Source: Simplicispira lacusdiani (GTDB lineage Bacteria > Pseudomonadota > Gammaproteobacteria > Burkholderiales > Burkholderiaceae_C). Taken from it: a stretch of DNA of 64,000 bases. Positions 11,301-21,478 of this stretch are shown here, piece by piece. Numbering within the stretch: the stretch's first letter is position 1; the number at the start of each line of letters is the position of its first letter. The stretch is taken from NCBI RefSeq assembly GCF_003604195.1, contig NZ_QXGR01000004.1, positions 186,001-250,000 on the forward strand, read 5' to 3'. Both the position numbers and the translations under genes were made by a program. The notes under the pieces are model-generated. The model did no database searches. It saw only the letters and a list, made by a program, of their open reading frames with translations, and was not told the origin of the DNA.

Positions 11301-12170
11301 AACGAAAAATTTGAACATCTGATCGAACGCGCCGAGCAGCTCATCGCGCGCATCGAATCCGTGCTGCCGCAGCCGCTGGCGGCGCCCGACTGGTCGGCGG
11401 CGATTGCCTGGCGCTACCGCAAGCGCAGCAGCGGCCACGGCACGCTCGAACCCGTGCGCCATGTGGCGGCGATGCGCCTGGAAGACCTGAAGGAAATCGA
11501 CGGCCAAAAGGAAAAGATCCAGCGCAACACCGAGCAGTTCGTGCATGGCCGGCCGGCCAACAACGTGCTGCTCACGGGGGCGCGCGGCACGGGCAAGTCC
11601 TCGCTCATCAAGGCCTGCCTGAACGCTTACGCTCCTCAGGGCCTGCGCCTGATCGAGGTGGACAAGGCCGATCTGACCGACCTGCCCGACATCGTCGAGG
11701 TGGTGGCCGGCCGGCCGGAATACTTCATCGTGTTCTGCGATGACCTGAGCTTCGAGGACGGCGAGCCGGGCTACAAGGCGCTCAAGTCCATCCTCGACGG
11801 CTCGGTGGCCGCCGCCACGCCCAACGTGCTGATCTACGCCACCAGCAACCGGCGTCACCTGCTGCCCGAATACATGCGCGAGAACCTCACCTACACCCAC
11901 ACCGGCGATGGCGAGGTGCACCCGGGCGAGGGCGTGGAGGAAAAGATTTCGCTGTCCGAGCGCTTCGGCCTGTGGGTGAGCTTCTACCCGTTCAGCCAGG
12001 ATGAGTACCTAGCCATTGCGGGGCAGTGGCTGGCATCTTTCGGGCTCGATAGCGAAGCCATTGCTGGAGCTCGCGCCGAGGCGCTGGTCTGGGCGCTGGA
12101 GCGTGGCTCGCGCAGCGGCCGCGTGGCCTACCAGTTCGCGCGCGATTACGCGGGGCGGCGCGGTGGCTGA
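11298..12170 (+). CDS. DUF815 family ATP-binding protein
   Basis: This 290-residue AAA-type ATPase of the DUF815 family has a Walker A motif GARGTGKS (about residues 94-101), a Walker B-like FIVFCDDLSFED, and a sensor region YATSNRRHLLPEYM. The family's physiological role is not established to my knowledge. It lies between argJ and mutT, as is usual in Burkholderiales. Its start codon and Shine-Dalgarno lie inside a copy of the two-hairpin dispersed repeat, giving the N-terminus MNEKFEH; the next conserved residues follow immediately. The stop codon overlaps the GTG start of mutT by 8 bases. Confidence 0.85.
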   Translation: MNEKFEHLIERAEQLIARIESVLPQPLAAPDWSAAIAWRYRKRSSGHGTLEPVRHVAAMRLEDLKEIDGQKEKIQRNTEQFVHGRPANNVLLTGARGTGKSSLIKACLNAYAPQGLRLIEVDKADLTDLPDIVEVVAGRPEYFIVFCDDLSFEDGEPGYKALKSILDGSVAAATPNVLIYATSNRRHLLPEYMRENLTYTHTGDGEVHPGEGVEEKISLSERFGLWVSFYPFSQDEYLAIAGQWLASFGLDSEAIAGARAEALVWALERGSRSGRVAYQFARDYAGRRGG

Positions 12171-12609
12171 AGCAGTACCCGTGCAGCGCAAGCACACCGA
12201 GGTCGCGGTCGGCATCCTGATCCGCACCGATGGCGCGCTGCTGCTGACCACGCGGCCGCCGGACAAGGTGTATGCGGGCTACTGGGAGTTCCCCGGCGGC
12301 AAGATCGAGACGGGCGAGACCGTGGAGCAGGCGCTGCGCCGCGAGCTGCAGGAGGAACTGGGCATCACCATCGGCCCGGCCGCGGTCTGGAAGGTGACCG
12401 AGCACGACTATCCGCACGCGCTGGTGCGGCTGCACTGGTGCAAGGTGCACGATTGGACCGGGGACTTCGAGATGCGCGAGGGCCAGTCCATGGCCTGGCA
12501 ACATTGGCCGCTGGACGTGCGTCCGGTGCTGCCCGGTGCATTGCCCGTGCTGGGTTGGCTTGCCGAGGAGCACGGCGTGCCGTTTGATCCTGAAATACTA
12601 TCAAACTGA
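12163..12609 (+). CDS. mutT: MutT-type 8-oxo-dGTP diphosphatase (Nudix)
   Basis: This 148-residue Nudix hydrolase would remove oxidised dGTP from the nucleotide pool. The Nudix box is complete at about residues 45-67 (GGKIETGETVEQALRRELQE followed by ELGI), preceded by the MutT-like WEFPGG. I chose the GTG at 12163, which overlaps the end of the DUF815 gene in GTGGCTGA, because the frame upstream of it does not resemble the family. The last four codons and the stop (ILSN-TGA) fall inside a dispersed repeat copy, so the original C-terminus may have been replaced. A general CTP/8-oxo-GTP specificity is also possible. Confidence 0.85.
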   Translation: MAEAVPVQRKHTEVAVGILIRTDGALLLTTRPPDKVYAGYWEFPGGKIETGETVEQALRRELQEELGITIGPAAVWKVTEHDYPHALVRLHWCKVHDWTGDFEMREGQSMAWQHWPLDVRPVLPGALPVLGWLAEEHGVPFDPEILSN

Positions 12610-12652
12610 TAGCGGTTGGCGCTTTCCCCGAGGGCGTTAGGGCCGAATTTTA
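12597..12652 (+). repeat. Two-hairpin dispersed repeat, copy 3
   Basis: Left stem CTATC / GATAG around AAACT, second part GGCGCT...AGGGCGTTA, right end GGGCCGAATTTT. The TGA stop of mutT lies inside the left hairpin. The copy ends at the stop-codon side of the convergent yacG gene. Confidence 0.8.
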
Positions 12653-12871
12653 TTCGGCGCTTGTGCGTGGATCACCAAAGGCGGCGTCCTCGGGTGGCGC
12701 GTCGGCTGGGACGCGAAAGTCCTCGCTGGCCCAGGCGCCCAGATCCATCTGCTTGCAGCGCTCGCTGCAAAAAGGCCGCCAGGGGTTCTGCGGGCCGTAA
12801 AGGCTGGGGCCGCCACAGGCAGGGCAGGCCACCTTGCGAGGGGTGGCGGGGGATGGGGTCGTGCTGCTCAT
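12650..12871 (-). CDS. yacG: DNA gyrase inhibitor YacG (zinc-binding)
   Basis: A 73-residue protein with the YacG zinc-ribbon pattern CPACGG...WRPFCSERC; four cysteines bind zinc. YacG binds GyrB and blocks gyrase binding to DNA. The central [17 protein letters not shown] is highly characteristic. It is the last gene of the minus-strand pilB-pilC-pilD-coaE-zapD-yacG cluster, 14 bases after zapD. Its 3' end touches a dispersed repeat coming from the mutT side. Confidence 0.9.
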   Translation of the reverse strand: MSSTTPSPATPRKVACPACGGPSLYGPQNPWRPFCSERCKQMDLGAWASEDFRVPADAPPEDAAFGDPRTSAE

Positions 12872-12885
12872 GCGGGCGGTGCGTG

Positions 12886-13641
12886 TCAGGCGCAGAGTGT
12901 CAGCTCGAACATGGCATCCTCGGCATTGGCTTGCAGAGGCCCGTCGGGTAACTGGCGCATGAGGCGCACAGAGACCATGAGCCGGTTGCCGCTGATTTCA
13001 GGTACCAGTCCGAGAGCGGGGTCGATGCGCAGGCGCAGCAATTGGAAGGTGCGGCCTTGTGGCAGGTTTTGCTGTATCTGGCCCCGTTCTGTGGCCACTT
13101 TCTGGGGTACGCCGGAGTCCCGCAGCAGCTTGAGCAGCAGGTAGATGGATTCAGCCAGGGGGGCCAGCGTGGAAGCCCAGCCTTCAAGCGCCTGCTGGCG
13201 CTCCATGGGGGGGCGGTGTTGCCAGGCGTAATAACTGGGCAGATCGAAACCGCAGGTGCCGCCTGGAATGCCGGCCCGACTGCGGATGCTCATGAGCCAG
13301 TCGTTCTCGCTGAGCATCTGGCCGGTCTTGCCGGCCTGGGTGTTGAGGCTGGTGAAGCAGCGGTCGAGCTGGGCCACGATGGCATCGAGGGCCGCTTCGG
13401 AGATGGCCGGGTTGCCGCGGTAGCCATCGAGGACATGTTTCTGCTTCTCGATGTCCTTGAGCACGTCGGCCTTGAGGTCGGCGCGTGCGGCCACATCCAT
13501 GATCTCGAAGATGGTGGTCAGCGCGAAATGGTGGTCCAGTGGATGGCTGCGGGCAATGAGTTCGCCCAGCCGGCGGAACAATTGTTCCAACCGCAGGTAG
13601 GTGCGGATACGCTCGTTGAAGGGGTATTCGTAAAGGATCAC
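12886..13641 (-). CDS. zapD: Cell division protein ZapD
   Basis: This 251-residue protein matches ZapD (DUF1342), which bundles FtsZ filaments and stabilises the Z ring. The start [20 protein letters not shown] is diagnostic, and the length is normal. There is no signal or membrane segment, as expected for a cytoplasmic FtsZ partner. It follows coaE in the same direction and precedes yacG, the conserved order in beta- and gammaproteobacteria. Confidence 0.95.
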   Translation of the reverse strand: MILYEYPFNERIRTYLRLEQLFRRLGELIARSHPLDHHFALTTIFEIMDVAARADLKADVLKDIEKQKHVLDGYRGNPAISEAALDAIVAQLDRCFTSLNTQAGKTGQMLSENDWLMSIRSRAGIPGGTCGFDLPSYYAWQHRPPMERQQALEGWASTLAPLAESIYLLLKLLRDSGVPQKVATERGQIQQNLPQGRTFQLLRLRIDPALGLVPEISGNRLMVSVRLMRQLPDGPLQANAEDAMFELTLCA

Positions 13642-13761
13642 GCTGCCGGATTCCTGGTGAGGGCGCGAGGGGCTCCGGCCGGCGGTTGGGCACGGCGGAG
13701 AGGGCCAGTGTGCAGGTTCATGCGGTCGGGAAAAGGGGCCGGTGAAAGGCGGTTGGGCCGA

Positions 13762-14382
13762 TCATAGCCCGAACCGCGCAGCCAGCGCGCGTACCTGGTT
13801 TCGCAAGGATTCAAGGGAAAGGCCATCGTTGTAGAGGATGGCATCGGCGGCCGCGCGGCGTGCCTGCCGACTGGCCTGGGAGGCGATGATGCCCTCGATG
13901 GCACCGCGTTCCAGGGCGTTGCGGGCCATGACCCGGACAATCTGGGTTTCCTCGGGGCAATCCACCACCACCACGGCATCAAGCTTGCGGGGCCAGTGGC
14001 GCGACTCCACCAGCAGGGGGATGTCGAAAACCAGCAGTGGTTTACCAGCGGCACGTGCCGCCTGGGCCTGCTCTTCGGTCGCCTGGGCCACCAGCGGGTG
14101 GATGATGGCTTCGAGCCGCTGGCGTGCCTCGGGCTGGGAAAAGGCCAACTGACGCATGCGCTGGCGGTCCATGGCGCCGCTGGCGTCGATGAATTCCGGG
14201 CCAAAGGATTGTGCGATGGCGGGCAAGGCTCGGCCGCCCGGGCTGGTCAGGTCGCGCGCCGCTTGGTCGGCGTCGATGATGGAGGCTCCCAGGTCTGCGA
14301 GCATGCGGGCCACGGTGCTCTTGCCGCTACCGATGCCTCCGGTCAGGCCGACACTCCACGGCGCGCCAGGTGGTGCGGTCAC
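13762..14382 (-). CDS. coaE: Dephospho-CoA kinase
   Basis: CoaE phosphorylates dephospho-CoA, the last step of coenzyme A synthesis. The 206-residue protein opens with the P-loop LTGGIGSGKST (about residues 13-23), followed by IIDADQAARDL with the catalytic aspartate, and contains the lid-region motif QIVRVMARN. The likely start is the GTG at 14382, which overlaps the pilD stop codon in GTGA; the frame extends upstream only into pilD in another frame. A 120-base gap separates it from zapD. Confidence 0.93.
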   Translation of the reverse strand: MTAPPGAPWSVGLTGGIGSGKSTVARMLADLGASIIDADQAARDLTSPGGRALPAIAQSFGPEFIDASGAMDRQRMRQLAFSQPEARQRLEAIIHPLVAQATEEQAQAARAAGKPLLVFDIPLLVESRHWPRKLDAVVVVDCPEETQIVRVMARNALERGAIEGIIASQASRQARRAAADAILYNDGLSLESLRNQVRALAARFGL

Positions 14383-15251
14383 AGGCCGAGCGCGCCCAGC
14401 AGGGTTTGCAGGATACGCTGCGGGCCGAAGGCCATCGCCAGCAGACCAGCCCCGACCAGGAAGGGGCCGAACGGGACGTAGCCGCCTTCGCGCAGGTTGC
14501 TGGAGAACTTCATGGCGATGCCGATGATGGCACCCACCACCGAGGCCATCAGGATCAGCGGCACCAGGGCCTGCCAGCCAAACCAGGCACCCAGGGCAGC
14601 GAACAGCTTGAAGTCGCCGTAGCCCATGCCCTCCTTGCCCGTGGCCAGCTTGAATCCCCAGTACACCAGCCATAGCGAAACGTAGCCTGCCGCAGCTCCC
14701 ACCACGGCGCTGAACAGAGGCACGTCGATCCAGTGCAGCGCGCTCGCCAGCAAGCCGGCCCAGAGCAGGGGCAGGGTCAGGTCGTCGGGGAGCAGGGTGG
14801 TGTCCCAGTCGATGAGCGCCAGAACCAGCAGGGTGGCGGAGAACAGGCACCAAGCCAGCCCCGTGGGCGTGGTTCCCCAGCGCTGGACGCAGAAATAGAA
14901 CAGGGCGGCCGTGGCCAGTTCGACCAGCGGATAGCGCATGCTGATATGGACGCTGCAGGACGAGCAGCGGCCCCGCAGGAACAGGTAGCTCAGCACAGGA
15001 ATGTTTTCGTACCACCGCAGCTGATGCCCGCAGGCCTGGCAGCGCGACCGGGGCTGTGCCAGGTTGAAGACGCTGGTGTCCGCCGCTTCGGGCACTGGAA
15101 GACCCGCTGCCCTGGTGTATTCCATGCATTCGGCGGCCCACTGCCGTTCCATCATTTTGGGCAGGCGGTAGATCACCACATTCAGAAAGCTGCCCACCAG
15201 CAAGCCCATGACGCCGGCCAGCGCGGCGTCCCACCACGGTGCGAATTCCAT
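14379..15251 (-). CDS. pilD: Type IV prepilin peptidase / N-methyltransferase PilD
   Basis: PilD cleaves the leader of type IV prepilins at the inner membrane and methylates the new N-terminus. This 290-residue polytopic protein keeps the two cytoplasmic CxxC pairs (Cys71/Cys74 and Cys96/Cys99) typical of the methylating form, and the two catalytic aspartates in LIDWDTTLLPD (Asp148) and GYGDFK (Asp213). Its start overlaps the pilC stop by one base and its stop overlaps coaE. It probably also processes type II secretion pseudopilins if present elsewhere. Confidence 0.95.
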   Translation of the reverse strand: MEFAPWWDAALAGVMGLLVGSFLNVVIYRLPKMMERQWAAECMEYTRAAGLPVPEAADTSVFNLAQPRSRCQACGHQLRWYENIPVLSYLFLRGRCSSCSVHISMRYPLVELATAALFYFCVQRWGTTPTGLAWCLFSATLLVLALIDWDTTLLPDDLTLPLLWAGLLASALHWIDVPLFSAVVGAAAGYVSLWLVYWGFKLATGKEGMGYGDFKLFAALGAWFGWQALVPLILMASVVGAIIGIAMKFSSNLREGGYVPFGPFLVGAGLLAMAFGPQRILQTLLGALGL

Positions 15252-16468
15252 CAGACGACCTGTCCCAGCTTGAAGATCGGCAGGTACATCGAAACCACGA
15301 TGCCCCCGATCAGGGTGCCCAGGAAAACAATGATGATGGGCTCCATGAGGCTGGAGAGGCCCGCCACCATTTCATCGACCTCTTCCTCGTAGAAATCGGC
15401 GGCTTTGCCCAGCATGTGGTCGATCGAGCCGGACTCCTCGCCGATGGCGCACATCTGCAGGACCATGGAGGGGAATACGTTGGCATTGGTCATGGCGGCC
15501 GTGAGGCTGGTGCCGGTGGAGACCTCTTGCTGGATCTTATCGGTGGCCATGGCGTAGACGGAGTTGCCTGCAGCTCCGCCGACCGAATCCAGGGCCTCCA
15601 CCAGCGGCACGCCTGCAGCGAACATGGTGGAGAGCGTGCGTGTCCAGCGCGCCACGGCCGACTTGTTAATCAGGTCGCCAAATACAGGGATGCGCAGCAG
15701 CAGCCGGTCCATAAACATCTGCATTTTTTCGTTGCGGCGCCAAGCCTGCATGAAAAAATAGAATCCACCACCAATGATGCCGAAAATCAGCCACCACCAT
15801 TTGACGAAAATGTCGCTGATTCCCATCACGAACAGCGTGGGAGCGGGCAGGTCGGCCCCGAAGGAGGTGAACACCTCCTTGAAGGCCGGGATCACGAAAA
15901 GCATGATCACAGTCACGACGACGAAAGCAACGATAACAACCGCAATTGGATACATGAGCGCGGACTTGATCTTGCCCTTGATGGCCTCGGTCTTCTCCAT
16001 GTAGGTGGCCAGGCGGTCGAGCAGGGCTTCCAGGATACCGGCGGCTTCGCCAGCCTCGACCAGATTGCAGTACAGACTGTCGAAATACAGCGGGTATTTG
16101 CGGAACGCTGCGTTCAGCGAGGTCCCGGTTTCCACGTCGCTGCGGATATCGTTGAGCAGTTTGCCAACGCTCGGGTTGGTATTGCCCCGCCCCACGATGT
16201 CGAAGGCCTGCAGCAGCGGCACGCCAGCCTTCATCATGGTGGCCATTTGGCGGGTGAACAGCGCGATGTCCTTGGGTTTGATTTTCTTGCCCGAGCGCAT
16301 GCGGCGCTTCTTGATCTTGGTCGGGAAGACGCCCTGGCGCCGCAAGGTGGCCTGCACCTGGTTCTCGCCAGAGGCACGAATCTCTCCGCGGACGATCTTG
16401 CCGTTGCGGTCCTTGCCTTCCCACTCAAAGACGAAGTCCTTGATATTCCGTGCTGCAGTGGTCGCCAT
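15251..16468 (-). CDS. pilC: Type IV pilus inner-membrane platform protein PilC
   Basis: This 405-residue protein is the GspF/PilC-type platform on which the assembly ATPase acts. It has two repeated cytoplasmic T2SF domains (FTRQMATMMKAGVPLLQAFD and WTRTLSTMFAAGVPLVEALD) and three membrane segments, around residues 170-195, 215-240 and at the C-terminus (IIIVFLGTLIGGIVVSMYLP). It lies 22 bases downstream of pilB and touches pilD. No pilin gene is in this window. Confidence 0.95.
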   Translation of the reverse strand: MATTAARNIKDFVFEWEGKDRNGKIVRGEIRASGENQVQATLRRQGVFPTKIKKRRMRSGKKIKPKDIALFTRQMATMMKAGVPLLQAFDIVGRGNTNPSVGKLLNDIRSDVETGTSLNAAFRKYPLYFDSLYCNLVEAGEAAGILEALLDRLATYMEKTEAIKGKIKSALMYPIAVVIVAFVVVTVIMLFVIPAFKEVFTSFGADLPAPTLFVMGISDIFVKWWWLIFGIIGGGFYFFMQAWRRNEKMQMFMDRLLLRIPVFGDLINKSAVARWTRTLSTMFAAGVPLVEALDSVGGAAGNSVYAMATDKIQQEVSTGTSLTAAMTNANVFPSMVLQMCAIGEESGSIDHMLGKAADFYEEEVDEMVAGLSSLMEPIIIVFLGTLIGGIVVSMYLPIFKLGQVV

Positions 16469-16490
16469 GCTGCTCCCCTTATGGTCTGTC

Positions 16491-18227
16491 TTATACGTTG
16501 GTGACGGCCAGCACTTCTTCGATGGACGTCAGACCCAGCTTGGCCTTGTGCAGTCCTGCTTCGCGCAGTGAGCGAACGCCCTCTCTCCTGGCCTGTTCCG
16601 CGATTTCCAGGGCGCTGCCGTCGCGCAGGATGATGCGCTGGAGTTCCTCTGTGATCGGCATGACCTGGTAGATGCCCAGGCGCCCCTTATACCCATTGTT
16701 GCAGGCGGAGCACCCCACGGGCTTGTAGGGCACCCAGGAGCCATCGAGCTCTGCGTCCGCGTAGCCTGCATCCACCAGGGCCTCGTGGGGGATGTCGGCG
16801 GGGGCCTTGCATTGCGGGCACAGACGCCGGGCCAGGCGCTGCGCGGTGATCAAGATGACGCTTGAAGCGATGTTGAAGGGCGCGATGCCCATGTTGCGCA
16901 TGCGGGTGAGTGTGGTCGGCGCGTCGTTGGTGTGCAGGGTTGATAGCACCAGGTGACCGGTTTGTGCCGCCTTGATGGAGATATCGGCTGTTTCCAGATC
17001 GCGGATTTCCCCCACCATGATGATGTCTGGATCCTGGCGCAGGAATGATTTCAGGGCCACGGCAAAGGTCAGCCCGGCCTTGTCGTTCACATTGACCTGG
17101 TTGACGCCGGGGAGGTTGATTTCGGAGGGGTCTTCCGCGGTGGCGATGTTCACTCCGGGTTTGTTCAGGAGGTTCAGGCAGGTGTAGAGGGAAACGGTCT
17201 TGCCCGAGCCGGTGGGACCCGTGACAAGAATCATGCCGTAGGGGCGCCCGATGGCGTTGAGCAGCCGCTCTTTCTCCTCGGGCTCGTAGCCGAGGGCATC
17301 GATCCCCATTTTGGCACTGCTGGGGTCGAGGATACGGATCACGATCTTCTCGCCGAACAGCGTGGGCAAGGTACTGACACGGAAATCAATGACGCGCTCG
17401 GGTCCGACCTTCAGCTTCATCCGTCCGTCCTGTGGTACCCGTTTTTCAGAGATGTCGAGACGCGAGATCACCTTGATGCGTGACGCCAGCTTGTCCTTGA
17501 TGGCGATGGGAGGGGAGGCGATTTCACGCAGCTCGCCATCGATGCGAAAGCGGACCCGGTAATGGTGTTCGTAGGGCTCGAAATGCAGATCGGAGGCCCG
17601 CATGTTGAAGGCATCGAGCAGCATCTTGTGCAGGAATTTGACGATGGGGGCGTCTTCGACTTCGGAGGTGCCTGTGTCGGCAGGCTCGTTTGATTCTTCG
17701 ATGGCAACGTCGTCAAATTCGAAATCACCACCGCTGGTGTATGAATCCAATGTCTCGCCGGCGGATTTGGAACTGCTCTCGACCAGTTTCGATAGTTTGT
17801 CGTACTCGGCGATGATCCAGTCCACCCCCATCTGCGTGGTGAACTTGATTTTTTCGGCGGCTTCCTGGTCGGTAGGGTCTGCCGTTGCCACGATCAGACG
17901 GTTATTGCGCTTGCTCAGGACAACGACACGGTAGGCTTGGCAGATCTTGGCATCGAGCAGGTCGCGCGGTAATCGCAGGGGGTCGATGGCATGGAGATCC
18001 AGCAAGGGAGCACCGAAGACCGAGGAAACCGTGTGCGCAAGGTCAGCTGCGGAAACCGCGCCCGTGCCGGTCAGTTCCGCGATGAAGCTCGTGCGGCTGA
18101 TTTGGGACTTGCGGTAGATGTCCTCGGCGGTTTTCTGAGTCAGCTTGCCCGCAGAAATAAGAGCCCTACCCAAGCCAGGGAGGGCGACCGAAGTGGGATC
18201 TTTCTGTGTGGAATCGACAGCAGCCAT
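16491..18227 (-). CDS. pilB: Type IV pilus assembly ATPase PilB
   Basis: PilB is the hexameric ATPase that powers pilus extension. The 578-residue protein has an N-terminal GSPII_E domain, then the motor domain with Walker A VTGPTGSGKTVSLY, the aspartate box region TAEDPSEI, Walker B PDIIMVGEIRDLETA, and the tetracysteine zinc site CPQCK...CSACNNGYKGR. Its length and domain order fit PilB rather than the retraction ATPase PilT, which lacks the N-terminal domain. It is the first gene of the pilBCD-coaE-zapD-yacG cluster; tRNA-Pro lies upstream on the same strand. Confidence 0.95.
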   Translation of the reverse strand: MAAVDSTQKDPTSVALPGLGRALISAGKLTQKTAEDIYRKSQISRTSFIAELTGTGAVSAADLAHTVSSVFGAPLLDLHAIDPLRLPRDLLDAKICQAYRVVVLSKRNNRLIVATADPTDQEAAEKIKFTTQMGVDWIIAEYDKLSKLVESSSKSAGETLDSYTSGGDFEFDDVAIEESNEPADTGTSEVEDAPIVKFLHKMLLDAFNMRASDLHFEPYEHHYRVRFRIDGELREIASPPIAIKDKLASRIKVISRLDISEKRVPQDGRMKLKVGPERVIDFRVSTLPTLFGEKIVIRILDPSSAKMGIDALGYEPEEKERLLNAIGRPYGMILVTGPTGSGKTVSLYTCLNLLNKPGVNIATAEDPSEINLPGVNQVNVNDKAGLTFAVALKSFLRQDPDIIMVGEIRDLETADISIKAAQTGHLVLSTLHTNDAPTTLTRMRNMGIAPFNIASSVILITAQRLARRLCPQCKAPADIPHEALVDAGYADAELDGSWVPYKPVGCSACNNGYKGRLGIYQVMPITEELQRIILRDGSALEIAEQARREGVRSLREAGLHKAKLGLTSIEEVLAVTNV

Positions 18228-18334
18228 GTAACCGGATTTAGATAAGGAAGCGCAAGGATCATCCTATCATCGCCGATCACTCTGGGGCTGTAAATCACGG
18301 CGGTGGCGCCGGGCCCAGGATGGATGCAGGGTTT

Positions 18335-18411
18335 TGGTCGGGGTGAGAGGATTCGAACCTCCGGCCTCTACGTCCCGAACGTAGCGCTCTACCAGGCTAA
18401 GCTACACCCCG
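18335..18411 (-). tRNA. tRNA-Pro (anticodon CGG)
   Basis: On the minus strand a 77-base cloverleaf begins CGGGGTGTAGC and ends CACCCCGA followed by an encoded CCA. The acceptor stem pairs CGGGGTG with CACCCCG, the anticodon stem CTACG/CGTAG holds the loop TTCGGGA (anticodon CGG, codon CCG), and the T arm contains GGTTCGAATCC. Confidence 0.96.
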
Positions 18412-18438
18412 ATGGCTTGGGCTGCCGGCGGCCTGGTT

Positions 18439-19425
18439 TCAGGTGCGGCGCTCAAGTAGCTGAGCCGCTAATTGTAGCAAACCTGCACGGTACCCGTTGG
18501 CAGGAATTTCTTCCAGTGCGGAAATTGCGCGGCGAGCCTCTGCGGCGGCGGCCTCGCGCGCCACGTTCAGAGCACCGGTGCGACGCACGATGCCCACGAT
18601 ATCCTGGAGTTGTTCCGTGCTGCCGTTCTCGATAGCATGGCGCACCGTGGCCGCTTCCGTGTCTGTGCCGCGCTGCATGGCCGCAATAAGGGGGAGCGTT
18701 GCCTTGCCTTCGCGCAGATCATCGCCAAGGTTCTTCCCCATTTCGGCGGCATCGCCGTCGTAGTCGAGCACGTCGTCGATGATCTGGAAGGCTGTGCCGA
18801 GTGCCTGGCCGTAGGTGGCGCAGGCCTCTTCCATCGTGGGGCCGCTGCTTGCCAGAATGGCGGCCAGCCGTGCACTGGCCTCGAACAATTTGGCGGTCTT
18901 GGAGCGGATCACCCGCAGATAGCCCGCTTCGTCGAGCGATGCGTCGTGCATGTTCATCAGCTGCATCACCTCGCCTTCGGCGATGACATTGGTGGCGTCG
19001 GCGAGGATTTGCATGATGCGCATCTGTCCGGCATCCACCATCATCTGGAAGGCGCGTGAGTACAGGAAATCACCGACCAGCACGCTGGCGGGGTTACCAA
19101 AAGTTTCATTCGCTGTGGCGCGGCCGCGACGCAGCGTGGAGGCGTCGACCACGTCGTCGTGCAACAGCGTGGCGGTATGAATGAACTCCACCACGGCAGC
19201 CAGATTGAAGCGCTGGCTGCCCTGATAGCCGAGTGCGCCGCAGACCATGAGCAGCAGCGCCGGTCTCAAACGCTTGCCGCCAGCGGCAATGATGTATTGG
19301 GAGATCTGGCCTACGAGGGGTACGCCAGACGCTAGGCGATGGGCTATGACCAGGTCCACTTCGCGCATGTCATCGGCGATGAGCGAGAGGGGAGATGGGT
19401 TTGTTGGGGAGGTGGATGCAGTCAA
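18439..19425 (-). CDS. ispB: Polyprenyl (octaprenyl) diphosphate synthase
   Basis: This 328-residue trans-prenyltransferase makes the long isoprenoid tail of ubiquinone from farnesyl diphosphate and isopentenyl diphosphate. The first aspartate-rich motif is DDVVD (in LLHDDVVDASTLRRG) and the second is DDVLDYDGD; both bind magnesium and the diphosphates. It is next to the divergent rplU-rpmA operon, the same arrangement as in E. coli. The chain length (C40 versus another) cannot be read from the sequence with certainty. Confidence 0.92.
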   Translation of the reverse strand: MTASTSPTNPSPLSLIADDMREVDLVIAHRLASGVPLVGQISQYIIAAGGKRLRPALLLMVCGALGYQGSQRFNLAAVVEFIHTATLLHDDVVDASTLRRGRATANETFGNPASVLVGDFLYSRAFQMMVDAGQMRIMQILADATNVIAEGEVMQLMNMHDASLDEAGYLRVIRSKTAKLFEASARLAAILASSGPTMEEACATYGQALGTAFQIIDDVLDYDGDAAEMGKNLGDDLREGKATLPLIAAMQRGTDTEAATVRHAIENGSTEQLQDIVGIVRRTGALNVAREAAAAEARRAISALEEIPANGYRAGLLQLAAQLLERRT

Positions 19426-19529
19426 GGTGGTGGTCGCGAGCAGTGCCGCTGATTATAGAAAACCCGGTGCTTGTGTCCTGCGCGCGGGCACGTCTTGTGG
19501 TGTGGTGTACCATGAAGATGCAGAGGTGC

Positions 19530-19535
19530 TACAAT
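19530..19535 (+). promoter_or_regulatory. Probable -10 element of the rplU-rpmA promoter
   Basis: TACAAT matches the sigma-70 -10 consensus in five of six positions and lies 73 bases before the rplU start codon, in the gap between divergent ispB and rplU. No good -35 hexamer sits at 16-18 bases upstream. A small hairpin (GTGGA/TCCAC) follows in the presumed leader. Confidence 0.4.
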
Positions 19536-19608
19536 TGCAGGTTCTGTGGAAATCCGTCCACGGAAAACTATTCAAAGTACGAACGGTACTAGAGTAAAAG
19601 AGGTCAAC

Positions 19609-19920
19609 ATGTACGCGGTCATAAAAACCGGCGGCAAGCAGTATCGCGTTGCTTCCGGCGAAAAAATCAAAGTAGAACAGATTGCTGCGGACGTAGGCCA
19701 GGAAATCGTCATCGACCAGGTTCTGGCTGTCGGCAACGGCGCTGAACTGAAGGTGGGTACGCCCCTGGTGTCCGGCGCCACTGTGAAAGCCACCGTCGTG
19801 GCCCACGGCAAGCACGACAAAGTGCGCATCTTCAAGCTGCGCCGTCGCAAGCACTATCAGAAGCGCCAAGGCCATCGCCAGCAGTTCACCGAGCTGCAAA
19901 TCGGCGCGATTGCAGCTTAA
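19609..19920 (+). CDS. rplU: 50S ribosomal protein L21
   Basis: L21 is a 23S rRNA-binding protein of the large subunit. The 103-residue sequence has the family start [14 protein letters not shown] and the conserved basic stretch [20 protein letters not shown]. The ATG at 19609 is preceded by AAAGAGG. The frame stays open further upstream, but that part is leader. rpmA follows after 15 bases, the normal L21-L27 operon. Confidence 0.98.
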   Translation: MYAVIKTGGKQYRVASGEKIKVEQIAADVGQEIVIDQVLAVGNGAELKVGTPLVSGATVKATVVAHGKHDKVRIFKLRRRKHYQKRQGHRQQFTELQIGAIAA

Positions 19921-19935
19921 GAAGGAGTTGATGTC

Positions 19936-20196
19936 ATGGCACAGAAAAAAGGCGGCGGCTCTACGCGAAACGGGCGCGATTCCAAGCCCAAGATGCTCGG
20001 TGTGAAGGCTTTCGGCGGTGAACTGATCAGCGCCGGCTCCATCATCGTGCGCCAGCGCGGTACCCAATTCCACCCCGGCACGAACGTCGGCGTGGGCAAG
20101 GACCACACCCTGTACGCACTGGTGGATGGCCATGTGTCGTTCGCCGTGAAGGGCGCACTGTCCAAGCACACGGTCAACGTGACTGCGGCAGCCTGA
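19936..20196 (+). CDS. rpmA: 50S ribosomal protein L27
   Basis: This 86-residue protein has the L27 start [20 protein letters not shown], whose N-terminal tail reaches the peptidyl-transferase centre. The N-terminus begins directly at the mature sequence, without the cleaved extension seen in Firmicutes. A good ribosome binding site (AAGGAG) precedes the start. A strong terminator follows. Confidence 0.98.
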   Translation: MAQKKGGGSTRNGRDSKPKMLGVKAFGGELISAGSIIVRQRGTQFHPGTNVGVGKDHTLYALVDGHVSFAVKGALSKHTVNVTAAA

Positions 20197-20221
20197 AGCA
20201 AGCCTCCTTGCGTTCGCACCC

Positions 20222-20253
20222 CTAAGCCCCGCGTCGCCGGGGCTTAGTTTTTT
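20222..20253 (+). terminator. Rho-independent terminator after rpmA
   Basis: A perfect 10-base-pair stem (CTAAGCCCCG with CGGGGCTTAG), a six-base loop and a run of six T, 25 bases after the rpmA stop codon. It ends the ribosomal-protein operon before obgE. Confidence 0.92.
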
Positions 20254-20377
20254 CCGCGTTTCGCGGCATGCTGGCGGTACGGTGCCAGCGAGCCGCCTGC
20301 AGGCTGACCGTTGCCCCGTACCATCGGGGCATTGTCCTTTGCGGCCGGTCCATCGTCTGCAGGCCGCTGTTTTGTAA

Positions 20378-21463
<1,086 letters not shown>

Positions 21464-21478
21464 TCCAGCCTCTGCTGT

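Noticed and set aside
12016..12162. Extended N-terminus for MutT
   Set aside because: The extension overlaps the DUF815 coding end, is Arg/Ser-rich and does not resemble Nudix proteins; the overlapping GTG at 12163 is a better start.
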